DNA of 64,000 nucleotides from Procambarus clarkii (taxonomy: Eukaryota; Arthropoda; Malacostraca; Decapoda; Cambaridae). Where the stretch lies: contig NC_091199.1 in assembly GCF_040958095.1 (NCBI RefSeq), positions 32,769,768 through 32,833,767 of the forward strand. Direction: 5' to 3'. Numbering within the stretch: the stretch's first letter is position 1; every line of letters begins with the position of its first letter. Below, in pieces: positions 33,160 through 48,167 of this stretch. Below the pieces are notes generated by a model that ran no database searches, was not told the DNA's origin, and saw nothing but the letters and a program-made list of their open reading frames with translations. The translations under genes were made by a program, and so were the position numbers.

Positions 33160-34423
33160 GGAGACGATACACTACATGCTGTTTGTTAGTTTGGGACCAA
33201 TGGTACACTTCCTCCTGTTTGTGAGTTCTGGGAGCAACGGTACACTTCCTCCTGTTTGTGAGTTCTGGGAGCAACGGTACACTCCCTCTTGTTTGTGAGT
33301 TCTGGGAGCAACGGTACACTCCCTCTTGTTTGTGAGTTCTGGGAGCAACGGTACACTCCCTCTTGTTTGTGAGTTCTGGGAGGAACGGTACACTCCCTCT
33401 TGTTTGTGAGTTCTGGGAGCAACGGTACACTTCCTCCTGTTTGTGAGTTCTGGGAGCAACGGTACACTTCCTCCTGTTTGTGAGTTCTGGGAGCAACGGT
33501 ACACTCCCTCTTGTTTGTGAGTTCTGGGAGCAACGGTACACTCCCTCTTGTTTGTGAGTTCTGGGAGCAACGGTACACTTCCTCCTGTTTGTGAGTTCTG
33601 GGAGCAACGGTACACTCCCTCTTGTTTGTGAGTTCTGGGAGCAACGGTACACTTCCTCTTGTTTGTGAGTTCTGGGAGCAACGGTACACTCCCTCTTGTT
33701 TGTGAGGTTTGGGAACAACGGTACACTCTCTCCTGCTTATGAGTTTGGGACCAACGGTACATTCCGTCCTGTTTTAGTGTTTGAGATCAACGGTACTTTC
33801 CTTCTTGTTTGTGAGCTTACCTGCCTGCTTGATACCTGTTGATGGGGTTCTGGGAGTTCTTCTACTCCCCAAGCCCGGCCCGAGGCCAGGCTTGACTTGT
33901 GAGAGTTTGGTCCACCAGGCTGTTGCTTGGAGCGGCCCGCAGGCTCACATACCACCACAGATCGATTGGTCTGTGGTGGGTATATGGAACTCCTTGAACT
34001 CCGGAACTCCTTGGAGAAAACTATCTAGTTTTCTCTTCAAGATGTCTACGGTTGTTCAGGCAATATTTCTCATAGTCGCTGGGAGGATGTTGGAAGAGGG
34101 GGAGTTTGGGAAGAACTGAACACTCTCCTGTTTGTGAGTATGGGATAAACCGTACACTCTCTTCTCTTTGTTTGTTTGGGAACACGGATACACTATTTGT
34201 GAACTTGTGGCCAACGGAACATTCCCTGCTGCTTGTGAGTTTGAGATCAACGGAGCACCCCCTCTTGTTTGTGACTTTATGACCAACTGTACTGTAGGTG
34301 TGAGTTTCTGACCAACAATACATTCCCCTCCTATTTTTTGGATTTGGGATCAATTTAACACTCCCTCCTGTTATTGAGTTCAGGATCAAAGATACACACC
34401 CTCCTGCTAGTGGGTACATGATC
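33160..34423. repeat. Minisatellite, 37-bp unit, homogeneous core and degenerate right flank
   Basis: Units containing TTCTGGGAGCAACGGTACAC and TTGTTTGTGAG repeat with a 37-bp period at about 33180-33720. Increasingly diverged units continue to about 34423. A dispersed repeat interrupts it at about 33826-34115. The minus-strand frames (up to 196 codons, read as a 37-residue period) are artefacts. The last units before 34423 gradually resemble the 33-bp unit that follows. Confidence 0.9.
33826..34115 (+). mobile_element. Dispersed repeat (SINE- or LINE-tail-like) inserted in the 37-bp array
   Basis: The segment with ACCTGTTGATGGGGTTCTGG, CCCAAGCCCGGCCCGAGGCC and CCACCAGGCTGTTGCTTGGA, ending near GCTGGGAGGATGTTGGAAGA, separates units of the 37-bp array. 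I associate it with a very common decapod interspersed repeat. No coding region or clear tRNA head is visible. Confidence 0.6.
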
Positions 34424-37400
34424 AGTGACACTGTTGATGCTAGTGGGTATAGGTACAGTGACACTGTTGCTGCTAGTGGTTACAGGATCAGTGACCCTGT
34501 TGATGCTAGTGGGTGCGGGATCAATGACACTGTTGCTGCTAGTGCGTACAGGATCAGTGACACTGTTGATTCTAGTGCGTACAGGATCAGTGACACTGTT
34601 GATGCTAGTGGGTATAGGATCAGTGACAGTTGCTGCTAGTGGGTACAGGATCAGTGACACTGTTGCTGCAAGTGGGTACAGGATCAGTGGCACTGTTGCT
34701 GCTAGTGGGTGCGGGATCAGTGAGGCTGTTGCTGCAAGTGGGTACAGGATCAGTGACACTGTTGCTGCTAGTGGGTGCGGGATCCGTGAGGCTGTTGCTG
34801 CTAGTGGGTACAGGATCAGTGACACTGTTGCTGCTAGTGGGTATAGGATCAGTGACACTGTTGCTGCTAGTGCGTACAGGATCAGTGACACTGTTGCTGC
34901 TAGTGGGTACAGGATTAGTGACACTGATCCTGCTAGTGGGTACAGGATCAGTGACACTGTTGCTGCTAGTGCGTACAGGATCAGTGACACTGTTGCTACT
35001 AGTGGGTACAGGATCAGTGACACTGTTGCTGCTAGTGCGTACAGGATCAGTGACACTGTTGCTGCTAGTGGGTACAGGATCAGTGACACTGTTGCTGCTA
35101 GTGCGTACAGGATCAGTAACACTGTTGCTGCTAGTGGGTACAGGATCAGTGACACTGTTGCTGCTAGTGGGTACAGGATCAGTGGCACTGTTGCTGCTAG
35201 TGCGTACAGGATCAGTGACACTGTTGCTGCTAGTGGGTACAGGATCAGTGACACTGTTGCTGCTAGTGGGTACAGGATCAGTGACACTGTTGCTGCTAGT
35301 GGGTACAGGATCAGTGACACTGTTGCTGCTAGTGGGTACAGGATCAGTGACACTGTTGCTGCTAGTGGGTACAGGATCAGTGACACTGTTGCTGCTAGTG
35401 GGTACAGGATCAGTGACACTGTTGCTGCTAGTGGGTACAGGATCAGTGACACTGTTGCTGCTAGTGCGTACAGGATCAGTGACACTGTTGCTGCTAGTGG
35501 GTACAGGATCAGTGACACTGTTGCTGCTAGTGGGTACAGGATCAGTGACACTGTTGCTGCTAGTGGGTACAGGATCAGTGACACTGTTGCTGCTAGTGGG
35601 TACAGGATCAGTGACACTGTTGATGCTAGTGGGCACAGGATCAGTGACACTGTTGCTGCTAGTGGGTACAGGATCAGTGACACTGTTGCTGCTAGTGGGT
35701 ACAGGATCAGTGACACTGTTGCTGCTAGTGGGTACAGGATCAGTGACACTGTTGCTGCTAGTGGGTATAGGATCAGTGACACTGTTGCTGCTAGTGGGTA
35801 CAGGATCAGTGACACTGTTGCTGCTAGTGGGTACAGGATCAGTGACACTGTTGCTGCTAGTGGGTACAGGATCAGTGACACTGTTGCTGCTAGTGGGTAT
35901 AGGATCAGTGACACTGTTGCTGCTAGTGCGTACAGGATCAGTGACACAATTGCTGCTAGTGGGTACAGAATCAGTGACACTGTTGCTGCTAGTGGGTACA
36001 GGATCAGTGACACTGTTGCTGCTAGTGGGTACAGGATCAGTGACACTATTGCTGCTAGTGGGTACAGGATCAGTGACACTGTTGCTGCTAGTGCGTACAG
36101 GATCAGTGACACTGTTGCTGCTAGTGCGTACAGGATCAGTGACACTGTTGCTGCTAGTGGGTACAGGATCAGTGACACTGTTGCTGCTAGTGGGTATAGG
36201 ATCAGTGACACTGTTGCTGCTATTGGGTGCGGGATAAGTGATGCTGTTGCTGCTAGTGGGTACAGGATCAGTGACACTGTTGCTACTAGTGGGTACAGGA
36301 TCAGTGACACTGTTGCTGCTAGTGCGTACAGGATCAGTGACACTGTTGCTGCTAGTGGGTACAGGATCAGTGACACTGTTGCTGCTAGTGCGTACAGGAT
36401 CAGTAACACTGTTGCTGCTAGTGGGTACAGGATCAGTGACACTGTTGCTGCTAGTGGGTACAGGATCAGTGGCACTGTTGCTGCTAGTGCGTACAGGATC
36501 AGTGACACTGTTGCTGCTAGTGGGTACAGGATCAGTGACACTGTTGCTGCTAGTGGGTACAGGATCAGTGACACTGTTGCTGCTAGTGGGTACAGGATCA
36601 GTGACACTGTTGCTGCTAGTGGGTACAGGATCAGTGACACTGTTGCTGCTAGTGGGTACAGGATCAGTGACACTGTTGCTGCTGGTGGGTACAGGATCAG
36701 TGACACTGTTGCTGCTAGTGCGTACTGGATCAGTGACACTGTTGCTGCTAGTGGGTACAGGATCAGTGACACTGTTGCTGCTAGTGGGTACAGGATCAGT
36801 GACACTGTTGCTGCTAGTGGGTACAGGATCAGTGACACTGTTGCTGCTAGTGGGTACAGGATCAGTGACACTGTTGATGCTAGTGGGTACAGGATCAGTG
36901 ACACTGTTGCTGCTAGTGGGTACAGGATCAGTGACACTGTTGCTGCTAGTGGGTACAGGATCAGTGACACGGTTGCTGCTAGTGGGTACAGGATCAGTGA
37001 CACTGTTGCTGTTAGTGGGTATAGGATCAGTGACACTGTTGCTGTTAGTGGGTACAGGATCAGTGACACTGTTGCTGCTAGTGGGTACAGGATCAGTGAC
37101 ACTGTTGCTGCTAATGGGTACAGGATCAGTGACACTGTTGCTGCTAGTGGGTATAGGATCAGTGACACTGTTGCTGCTAGTGCGTACAGGATCAGTGACA
37201 CTGTTGCTGCTAGTGGGTACAGGACCAGTGACACTGTTGCTGCTAGTGGGTACAGGATCAGTGACACTGTTGCTGCTAGTGGGTACAGGATCAGTGACAC
37301 TGTTGCTGCTAGTGGGTATAGGATCAGTGACACTGTTGCTGCTATTGGGTGCGGGATAAGTGAGGCTGTTGCTGCTAGTGGGTACAGGATCAGTGACACT

Positions 37401-39745
37401 GTTGCTGCTAGTGGGTACAGGATCAGTGACACTGTTGCTGCTAGTGGGTACAGGATCAGTGACACTGTTGCTGCTAGTGGGTACAGGATCAGTGACACTG
37501 TTGCTGCTATTGGGTACAGGATCAGTGACACTGTTGCTGCAAGTGCGTACAGGATCAGTGACACTGTTGCTACTAGTGCGTACAGGATCAGTGACACTGT
37601 TGCTGCTAGTGGGTACAGGATCAGTGACACTGTTGCTGCTAGTGCGTACAGGATCAGTGACACTGTTGCTGCTAGTGGGTACAGGATCATTGACACTGTT
37701 GCTGCTAGTGGGTACAGGATCAGTGACACTGTTGCTGCTAGTGGGCACAGGATCAGTGACACTGTTGCTGCTAGTGCGTACAGGATCAGTGACACTGTTG
37801 CTGCTAGTGGGTACAGGATCAGTGACACTGTTGCTGCTAGTGGGTACAGGATCAGTGACACTGTTGATGCTAGTGGGTACAGGATCAGTGACACTGTTGC
37901 TGCTAGTGGGTACAGGATCAGTGACACTGTTGCTGCTAGTGGGTACAGGATCAGTGACACTGTTGCTGCTAGTGGGTACAGGATCAGTGACACTGTTGCT
38001 GCTAGTGGGTATAGGATCAGTGACACAATTGCAGCTAGTGGGTACAGGATCAGTGACACTGTAGCTGCTAGTGGGTACAGGATCAGTGACACTGTTGCTG
38101 CTAGTGGGTACAGGATCAGTGACACTGTTGCTGCTATTGGGTGCGGGATAAGTGAGGCTGTTGCTGCTAGTGCGTACAGGATCAGTGACACTGTTGCTGC
38201 TAGTGGGTACAGGATCAGTGACACTGTTGCTGCTAGTGCGTACAGGATCAGTGACACTGTTGCTGCTAGTGCGTACAGGATCAGTGACACTGTTGCTGCT
38301 AGTGGGTACAGGATCAGTGACACTGTTGCTGCTAGTGGGTACAGGATCAGTGACACTGTTGCTGCTATTGGGTGCGGGATAAGTGAGGCTGTTGCTGCTA
38401 GTGGGTACAGGATCAGTGACACTGTTGCTGCTAGTGGGAATAGGATCAGTGACACTGTTGCTGCTAGTAGGTACAGGATCAGTGACACTGTTGCTGCTAG
38501 TGGGTACAGGATCAGTGACACTGTTGCTGCTAGTGGGTACAGGATCAGTGACACTGTTGCTGCTAGTGGGAATAGGATCAGTGACACTGTTGCTGCTAGT
38601 AGGTACAGGATCAGTGACACTGTTGCTGCTAGTGGGTACAGGATCAGTGACACTGTTGCTGCTAGTGGGTACAGGATCAGTGACACTGTTGCTGCTAGTG
38701 GGTACAGGATCAGTGACACTGTTGCTGCTAGTGGGTACAGGATCAGTGACACTGTTGCTGCTAGTGGGTACAGGATCAATGACACTGTTGATGCTAGTAG
38801 GTACAGGATCAGTGACACTGTTGCTGCTAGTGGGTACAGGATCAGTGACACTGTTGCTGCTAGTGGGTACAGGATCAGTGACACTGTTCTGCTAGTGGGT
38901 ACAGGATCAGTGACACTGTTGCTGCTAGTGAGTATAGGATCAGTGACACTGTTGCTGCTAGTGGGTACAGGATCAGTGACACTGTTGCTGCTAGTGGGTA
39001 CAGGATCAGTGACACTGTTGCTGCTAGTGGGTACAGGATCAGTGACACTGTTGCTGCTAGTGGGTATAGGATCAGTGACACTGTTGCTGCTAGTGCGTAC
39101 AGGATCAGTGACACTGTTGCTGCTAGTGGGTACAGGATCAGTGACACTGTTGCTGCTAGTGGGTACAGGATCAGTGACACTGTTGCTGCTAGTGGGTACA
39201 GGATCAGTGACACTGTTGCTGCTAGTGGGTACAGGATCAGTGACACTGTTGCTGCTAGTGGGTATAGGATCAGTGACACTGTTGCTGCTAGTGGGTACAG
39301 GATCAGTGACACTGTTGCTGCTAGTGGGTATAGGATCAGTGACACTGTTGCTGCTAGTGGGTATAGGATCAGTGACACTGTTGCTGCTAGTGGGTACAGG
39401 ATCAGTGACACTGTTGCTGCTAGTGGGTACAGGATCAGTGACACTGTTGCTGCTAGTGGGTATAGGATCAGTGACATAGTTGCTGCTAGTGGGTACAGGA
39501 TCAGTGACACTGTTGCTGCTAGTGGGTATAGGATCAGTGACACTGTTGATGCTAGTGGGTATAGGATCAGTGACACTGTTGCTGCTAGTGGGTACAGGAT
39601 CAGTGACACTGTTGATGCTAGTGGGTACAGGATCAGTGACACTGTTGCTGCTAGTGGGTACAGGATCAGTGACACTGTTGCTGCTAGTGGGTACAGGATC
39701 AGTGACACTGTTGCTGCTAGTGGGTACAGGATCAGTGACACCAAT
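34424..39745. repeat. Giant minisatellite, 33-bp unit, about 161 copies
   Basis: The 33-bp unit holds GGATCAGTGACACTGTTGCT and GCTAGTGGGTACA, with a hyphenated palindrome CAGTG-A-CACTG. Because 33 is a multiple of 3, frames stay open for 1,835 codons on the minus strand and 1,684 on the plus strand, giving 11-residue repeats in both directions. Openness on both strands and in several phases argues for a non-coding array. Rare indels exist, for example a 1-bp loss near 38887. A variant with TATTGGGTGCGGGATAAGTG recurs at 36221, 37343, 38135 and 38366, all separated by exact multiples of 33, showing block duplications. Confidence 0.95.
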
Positions 39746-39754
39746 GCTGATAGG

Positions 39755-40066
39755 TGTGAGGACAGTGGACCCCTCTGAGGGCCGTCCACACGACGCACAC
39801 ACACTACTGCTCCCACCAAGAGTGAGGACAGTGGACCCTTCAGAGGACTGTCCACACCACACTCACACTACTGCTCTAACCAAGTGTGAGGACAGTGGAC
39901 ACCGTCAGAGGGCCGTCCACTGTCCACACCACACACACACACTAAAAATAAAATAAAATAAAATAAAATGTTTATTTAGGTAAGGTACATACATACAAGA
40001 GACTTTACACTACACTACTACCTCCACCAAGTGTGAGGATAGTGAACCACTTTGAGACCGTCCACA

Positions 40067-40124
<58 letters not shown>

Positions 40125-40437
40125 TACTGCACCCTCCAAGTGTGAGGACAGTGGACCCCCCAGAGGACCGTCCACAGCACACATACACATTACTACTCTC
40201 ACGAAGTTTGAGGACAATGGACTAATCACAAGGCCGTCCACACAACACACACACACACTACTGAACCCACCAAGTGTGAGGACAGTGGACCCATCAGAGG
40301 ACCGCCCACACAACACACACACTACTGCTTCCACAAAGTGTGAGGACAGTGGACCCCTCAGAGGACCGTCCACACCACACATACACACACACTACTGCAC
40401 CCCACCAAATATGACTTGGTAGGGTGCAGTAGTGTGT
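39755..40437. repeat. Satellite, about 66-bp unit with embedded (CA)n, first locus
   Basis: About ten units contain CCAAGTGTGAGGACAGTGGA, CCCCTCAGAGGACCGTCCAC and a (CA)n run of variable length, followed by CTACTGCTCCCA. Each unit has GTGGAC...GTCCAC complementary arms. It follows the 33-bp array without a spacer. At 39943-40010 it is interrupted by an (AAAAT)n tract and a short reverse L2-like LINE tail. The same satellite recurs at 58790-59460. Confidence 0.92.
40387..40437. repeat. Near-perfect 22-bp inverted repeat at the array edge
   Basis: ACACACTACTGCACCC... ACCAA (40387-40408) pairs with TTGGT...GGGTGCAGTAGTGTGT (40416-40437). There is one mismatch (40403 against 40421) and a 7-nt loop. 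The right arm is an inverted copy of the satellite consensus and marks the point where the array stops. Confidence 0.93.
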
Positions 40438-41160
40438 TTATTTAAGGTTTATAGGGTTTATGGGTTTATTTAAGGCTACAGTGATAGATCACTGATCTAG
40501 GTTGTCACAAAGTGTATAACCGCACATAGGAGAGAAAAATACTGTGCTATCACTAGAACTTTGTGTTAAACAGTGATCAATCACCAGTACAGGGCACGTG
40601 GGAGGGCTACGAGGCTTTGTTTACTTATTGGTACCAAGTGATATTTGGACTATAGTGAACAGTGGCACAGTAAATTAGTGATCTGTAACACAACAGACAT
40701 AACGATACAGTGACTGACTCCAGAGCTTTGTGTTACATACAGAAGAACCGCCATCATCACTCTACTAACACTTAGGGAAGCACCACGTGGGAGGGACGAG
40801 GATCACCTCGTCATCCAGACATCTCTCATATTCACCTAGTTATAAATAAAATAAATAAATGTTTATTTAGGTAAGGTACATACATAAAGAGATTTTACAA
40901 AGTTTGTTGGATTAATAGATAGAGCCAGTACATACAATGCCTAAAGCCACTATTACGCATAGCGTTTCGGGCAGAAACGTTGTGAGCAGGCAGTTGTGTG
41001 AGCAGGCGGCCCTGACTGGTATGTACCGCCTATTGTCAGTATTCTGGAGTACAGAGTGAGGTAAAATTTTATCAAATTCCTGTTCAGTATATCATATATA
41101 TTTAAAATCTCAAAGTGGCTCATTTCGGGTAGAGGTTGACAGTTAAGGGGCCTTCATGAC
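40438..41160. other. Flank of the 66-bp satellite with a reverse L2-like LINE tail
   Basis: No gene. At 40842-40985 an (AAATAA)n start plus GTTTATTTAGGTAAGGTACA and, in reverse complement, CTGCCCGAAACGCTATGCGT make up the 3' end of an L2-like LINE on the minus strand. The segment 41040-41155 (CTGGAGTACAGAGTGAGG ... GTGGCTCATTTCGGGTAGAG) resembles 59985-60110 beside the second satellite locus. Confidence 0.6.
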
Positions 41161-41250
41161 ACACACACGCACGCACGCACATACACGTACGCACGCACAC
41201 ACACACGCATGCACATACGCACATGCACACGCACACATACACACACACAC
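41161..41250. repeat. (AC)n-rich tract with CG and GC interruptions
   Basis: Imperfect ACACACACGCACGC-type dinucleotide repeat. It is the first of a series of (AC)n tracts in the 41-48 kb region. Confidence 0.95.
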
Positions 41251-41404
41251 ACTCACGCTCAGTCAGGGTAGGAAAGTCTTAACACCTTTGTAGCAAAGGT
41301 GATAAGGTCCAAAACACCTATTCTCCACCCCCTCTCTCACCCCCCCCCCCTTCCCATCTCACTCTCCCAAAACACTCCCCCCCTCTCCCACTCACCCCTA
41401 CCTT

Positions 41405-41600
41405 ACCTTGAGGTGCTTCCGGGGCTTAGCGTCCCCGTGGCCCGGTCGTCGACCAGGCCTCCTGGTTGCTGGACTGATCAACCAGGCTGTTGGACGCGGC
41501 TGCTCGCAGCCTGACGTATGAGTCACAGCCTGGTTGATCAGGTATCCTTTGGAGGTGCTTATCCATCTGGAGGTGCTTATCCTACAACTGACCACAAATA
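41405..41600. mobile_element. Possible dispersed-repeat fragment
   Basis: CTTGAGGTGCTTCCGGGGCT... GCTGCTCGCAGCCTGACGTA... GATCAGGTATCCTTTGGAGG is a segment I associate with a common decapod interspersed repeat. It is single-copy here, has no coding frame, and lies between C-rich sequence and (AC)n. Confidence 0.4.
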
Positions 41601-41946
41601 CACACACACACAATCACATATACATTACCCCCCCCCCCTCCCTCCTTTTCACACTTCCTCTGTAGCATACCAGATTTCCCCTCCCTCCTAAACCAAATAC
41701 CCTCCCCTCACAGTGGGACTCCCTCCATCTCCCTCACTCCCTCCCATCATCTGACCACCTGACCTGAAGTGACTGTCTCTGCCAAGTTCCCACGCATCCC
41801 CCCCCCTACAAACACACACATGCACAAACACACACTTATCTACCCGCTCCTCCTCCTCACCTCCCCTATACACACCCGCCCTCCCTCCTACCTCCCCCAT
41901 AGACACACCCACACACCCACACACACACACACACACATACACACAC
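41601..41946. repeat. C-rich and (CA)n-rich DNA upstream of LINE copy B
   Basis: CCCCCTCCC-type tracts and CA dinucleotide repeats ending in ACACACATACACACACC directly before LINE sequence. The piece GCCAAGTTCCCACGCATCCC (41789) resembles ACCAAATTCCCACGCCTCAC at 60163. Confidence 0.7.
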
Positions 41947-44925
<2,979 letters not shown>

Positions 44926-44939
44926 CTGGGAGGAATTAA

Positions 44940-45156
44940 ACCTCACCTCACGTCTCTCCCTTTCTCTCTCTCTCTCCCTCCCTCTCTCCCTCTCTCCCCC
45001 TCTCCCCCTCTCCTCCTCTCCTCCTCTCCCCTCTCTCTTCCTCTCTCTCCCTCTCTCTCTCCCTCTGCTTCCTCTCTCTCCCTCTCCTTCCTCTCCCTCT
45101 TCTTCCTCTCTCTCTCTCCCTCTCTTCCTGCTTCCCCTACTCTCCTCGCACACATG

Positions 45157-45221
<65 letters not shown>

Positions 45222-45242
45222 GCACACGCGCACACACACATA

Positions 45243-45288
<46 letters not shown>
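44940..45288. repeat. (CT)n, (CACACG)n and (CA)n tracts
   Basis: A polypyrimidine CTCTCCC region (about 44950-45130) passes into CACACGCGCACACG repeats (about 45145-45235) and then pure CA to 45288. Copy D starts at its end. Confidence 0.95.
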
Positions 45289-45290
<2 letters not shown>

Positions 45291-47294
45291 AATTGGTATA
45301 ATAGGGCATGTACGGAAGCGAAGAAACTGAACAAGAAGGCGTGGAGGAACTTCCGGAATAACAGAACACCAGAAAGCAGGGAGAGATACCAGAGAACCAG
45401 GAATGAGTACGTCAGGGTGAGAAGAGAAGCAGAGAAAATTTTTGAAAATGATATAGCAAACAAAGCCAAGACCGAACCAAAGCTACTCCACAGTCACATC
45501 AGAAGGAAAAAAACAGTGAAAGAACAGGTATTGAAACTTAGAACAGGCGAGGACAGGTATACAGAGAATGACAGAGAGGTATGTGAGGAACTCAACAAGA
45601 GGTTCCAGGAGGTCTTCACAATAGAACAGGGTGAGGTCACTGTGCTAGGAGAAAGGGAGGTAAACCAGGCGGCCTTGGAGGAGTTCGAAATTACGAGAGA
45701 GGAGGTCAAGAGACACCTGCTGGATCTGGATGTTAGAAAGGCGGTTGGTCCAGATGGGATCTCACCATGGGTACTGAAAGAGTGTGCAGAGGCACTTTGC
45801 TTGCCACTCTCCATAGTGTATAGTAAATCACTAGAGACGGGAGACCTACCAGAAATATGGAAGACGGCGAATGTGGTCCCAATATACAAAAAGGGCGACA
45901 GACAAGAGGCACTGAACTACAGGCCAGTGTCCTTGACTTGTATACCATGCAAGGTGATGGAGAAGATCGTGAGAAAAAACCTGGTAACACATCTGGAGAG
46001 AAGGGACTTCGTGACAAATCGCCAACATGGATTCAGGGAGGGTAAATCTTGCCTTACAGGCTTGATAGAATTCTACGATCAGGTGACACAGATTAAGCAA
46101 GAAAGAGAAGGCTGGGCGGACTGCATTTTCTTGGATTGTCGGAAAGCCTTTGACACAGTACCGCATAAGAGGCTGGTACATAAGCTGGAGAGACAGGCAG
46201 GTGTAGCTGGTAAGGTGCTCCAGTGGATAAGGGAGTATCTAAGCAATAGGAAGCAAAGAGTTACGGTGAGGGGTGAGACCTCCGATTGGCGTGAAGTCAC
46301 CAGTGGAGTCCCACAGGGCTCTGTACTCGGTCCTATCTTGTTTCTGATATATGTAAATGATCTCCCGGAGGGTATCGATTCATTTCTCTCAATGTTTGCG
46401 GACGATGCTAAAATTATGAGAAGGATTAAAACAGAAGAGGACTGTTTGAGGCTTCAAGAAGACCTAGACAAGCTGAAGGAATGGTCGAACAAATGGTTGT
46501 TAGAGTTTAACCCAACCAAATGTAATGTAATGAAGATAGGTGTAGGGAGCAGGAGGCCAGATACAAGGTATCATCTGGGAGAGGAAATTCTTCAGGAGTC
46601 AGAGAAGGAAAAAGACTTGGGGGTTGATATCACGCCAGACCTGTCTCCTGCAGCACATATCAAGCGGATAACATCAGCGGCATATGCCAGGCTGGCCAAC
46701 ATACGAACGGCATTCAGAAACTTGTGTAAAGAATCATTCAGAACTTTGTATACCACATATGTCAGGCCAATCCTGGAGTATGCAGCCCCAGCATGGAGTC
46801 CATATCTAGTCAAGGATAAGACTAAACTGGAAAAGGTTCAAAGGTTTGCCACCAGACTAGTACCCGAGCTGAGAGGTATGAGCTACGAGGAGAGACTACG
46901 GGAATTAAACCTCACTTCGCTGGAAGACAGAAGAGTTAGGGGGGACATGATCACCACATTCAAGATTCTGAAGGGGATTGATAGGGTAGATAAAGACAGT
47001 CTATTTAACACAAGGGGAACACGCACAAGGGGACACAGGTGGAAACTGAGTGCCCAAATGAGCCACAGAGATATTAGAAAGAACTTTTTTAGTGTCAGAG
47101 TGGTTGACAAATGGAATGCATTAGGGGGTGATGTGGTGGAGGCTCACTCCATACACAGTTTCAAGTGTAGATATGACAGAGCCCGATAGGCTCAGGAATC
47201 TGTACACCTGTTGATTGACGGTTGAGAGGCGGGACCAAAGAGCCAGAGCTCAACCCCCGCAAACACAACTAGGTGAGTACAACTAGGTGAGTAC
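45289..47294 (+). mobile_element. CR1-like LINE copy D (5' truncated, otherwise best preserved)
   Basis: It begins directly after (CA)n within the region between endonuclease and RT, and ends with a full 3' UTR. The tail CACAACTAGGTGAGTACAAC is repeated about twice (47264-47294) and is followed by (AC)n. There is no poly-A; a short 3' microrepeat is a known feature of CR1-type LINEs. It lacks the endonuclease and so cannot move by itself. Confidence 0.93.
45290..47189 (+). CDS. ORF2 3' part of copy D: reverse transcriptase, uninterrupted frame
   Basis: An open frame of 633 codons runs from the truncation point (NWYNRACTEAKKL) to the stop at 47187-47189. The real start is missing, and a GTG or internal ATG would not be the native start. 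RT blocks in order: GPDGISPWVLKE, WKTANVVPIYKKGDRQEALN, YRPVSLTCIPCKVMEKIV, QHGFREGKSCL, DCIFLDCRKAFDTVPHKRL, REVTSGVPQGSVLGPILFLI and the catalytic MFADDAKI (FADD codons 46395-46406). The thumb WSNKWLLEFNPTKCNVMKIG is followed by EKDLGVDITP. The C-terminal domain holds VRPILEYAAPAWSPYL and VPELRGMSYEERLRELNLTS. No RNase H is present, as expected for CR1-type LINEs. It is the only long intact retroelement frame in the window. Confidence 0.88.

Positions 47295-48167
<873 letters not shown>

Noticed and set aside
34355-39862. 1,835-codon minus-strand and 1,684-codon plus-strand open frames as a giant repeat protein
   Set aside because: Both arise from a 33-bp non-coding tandem unit that lacks stops in several phases on both strands. 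There is no start context, no non-repeat domain and no splice structure.
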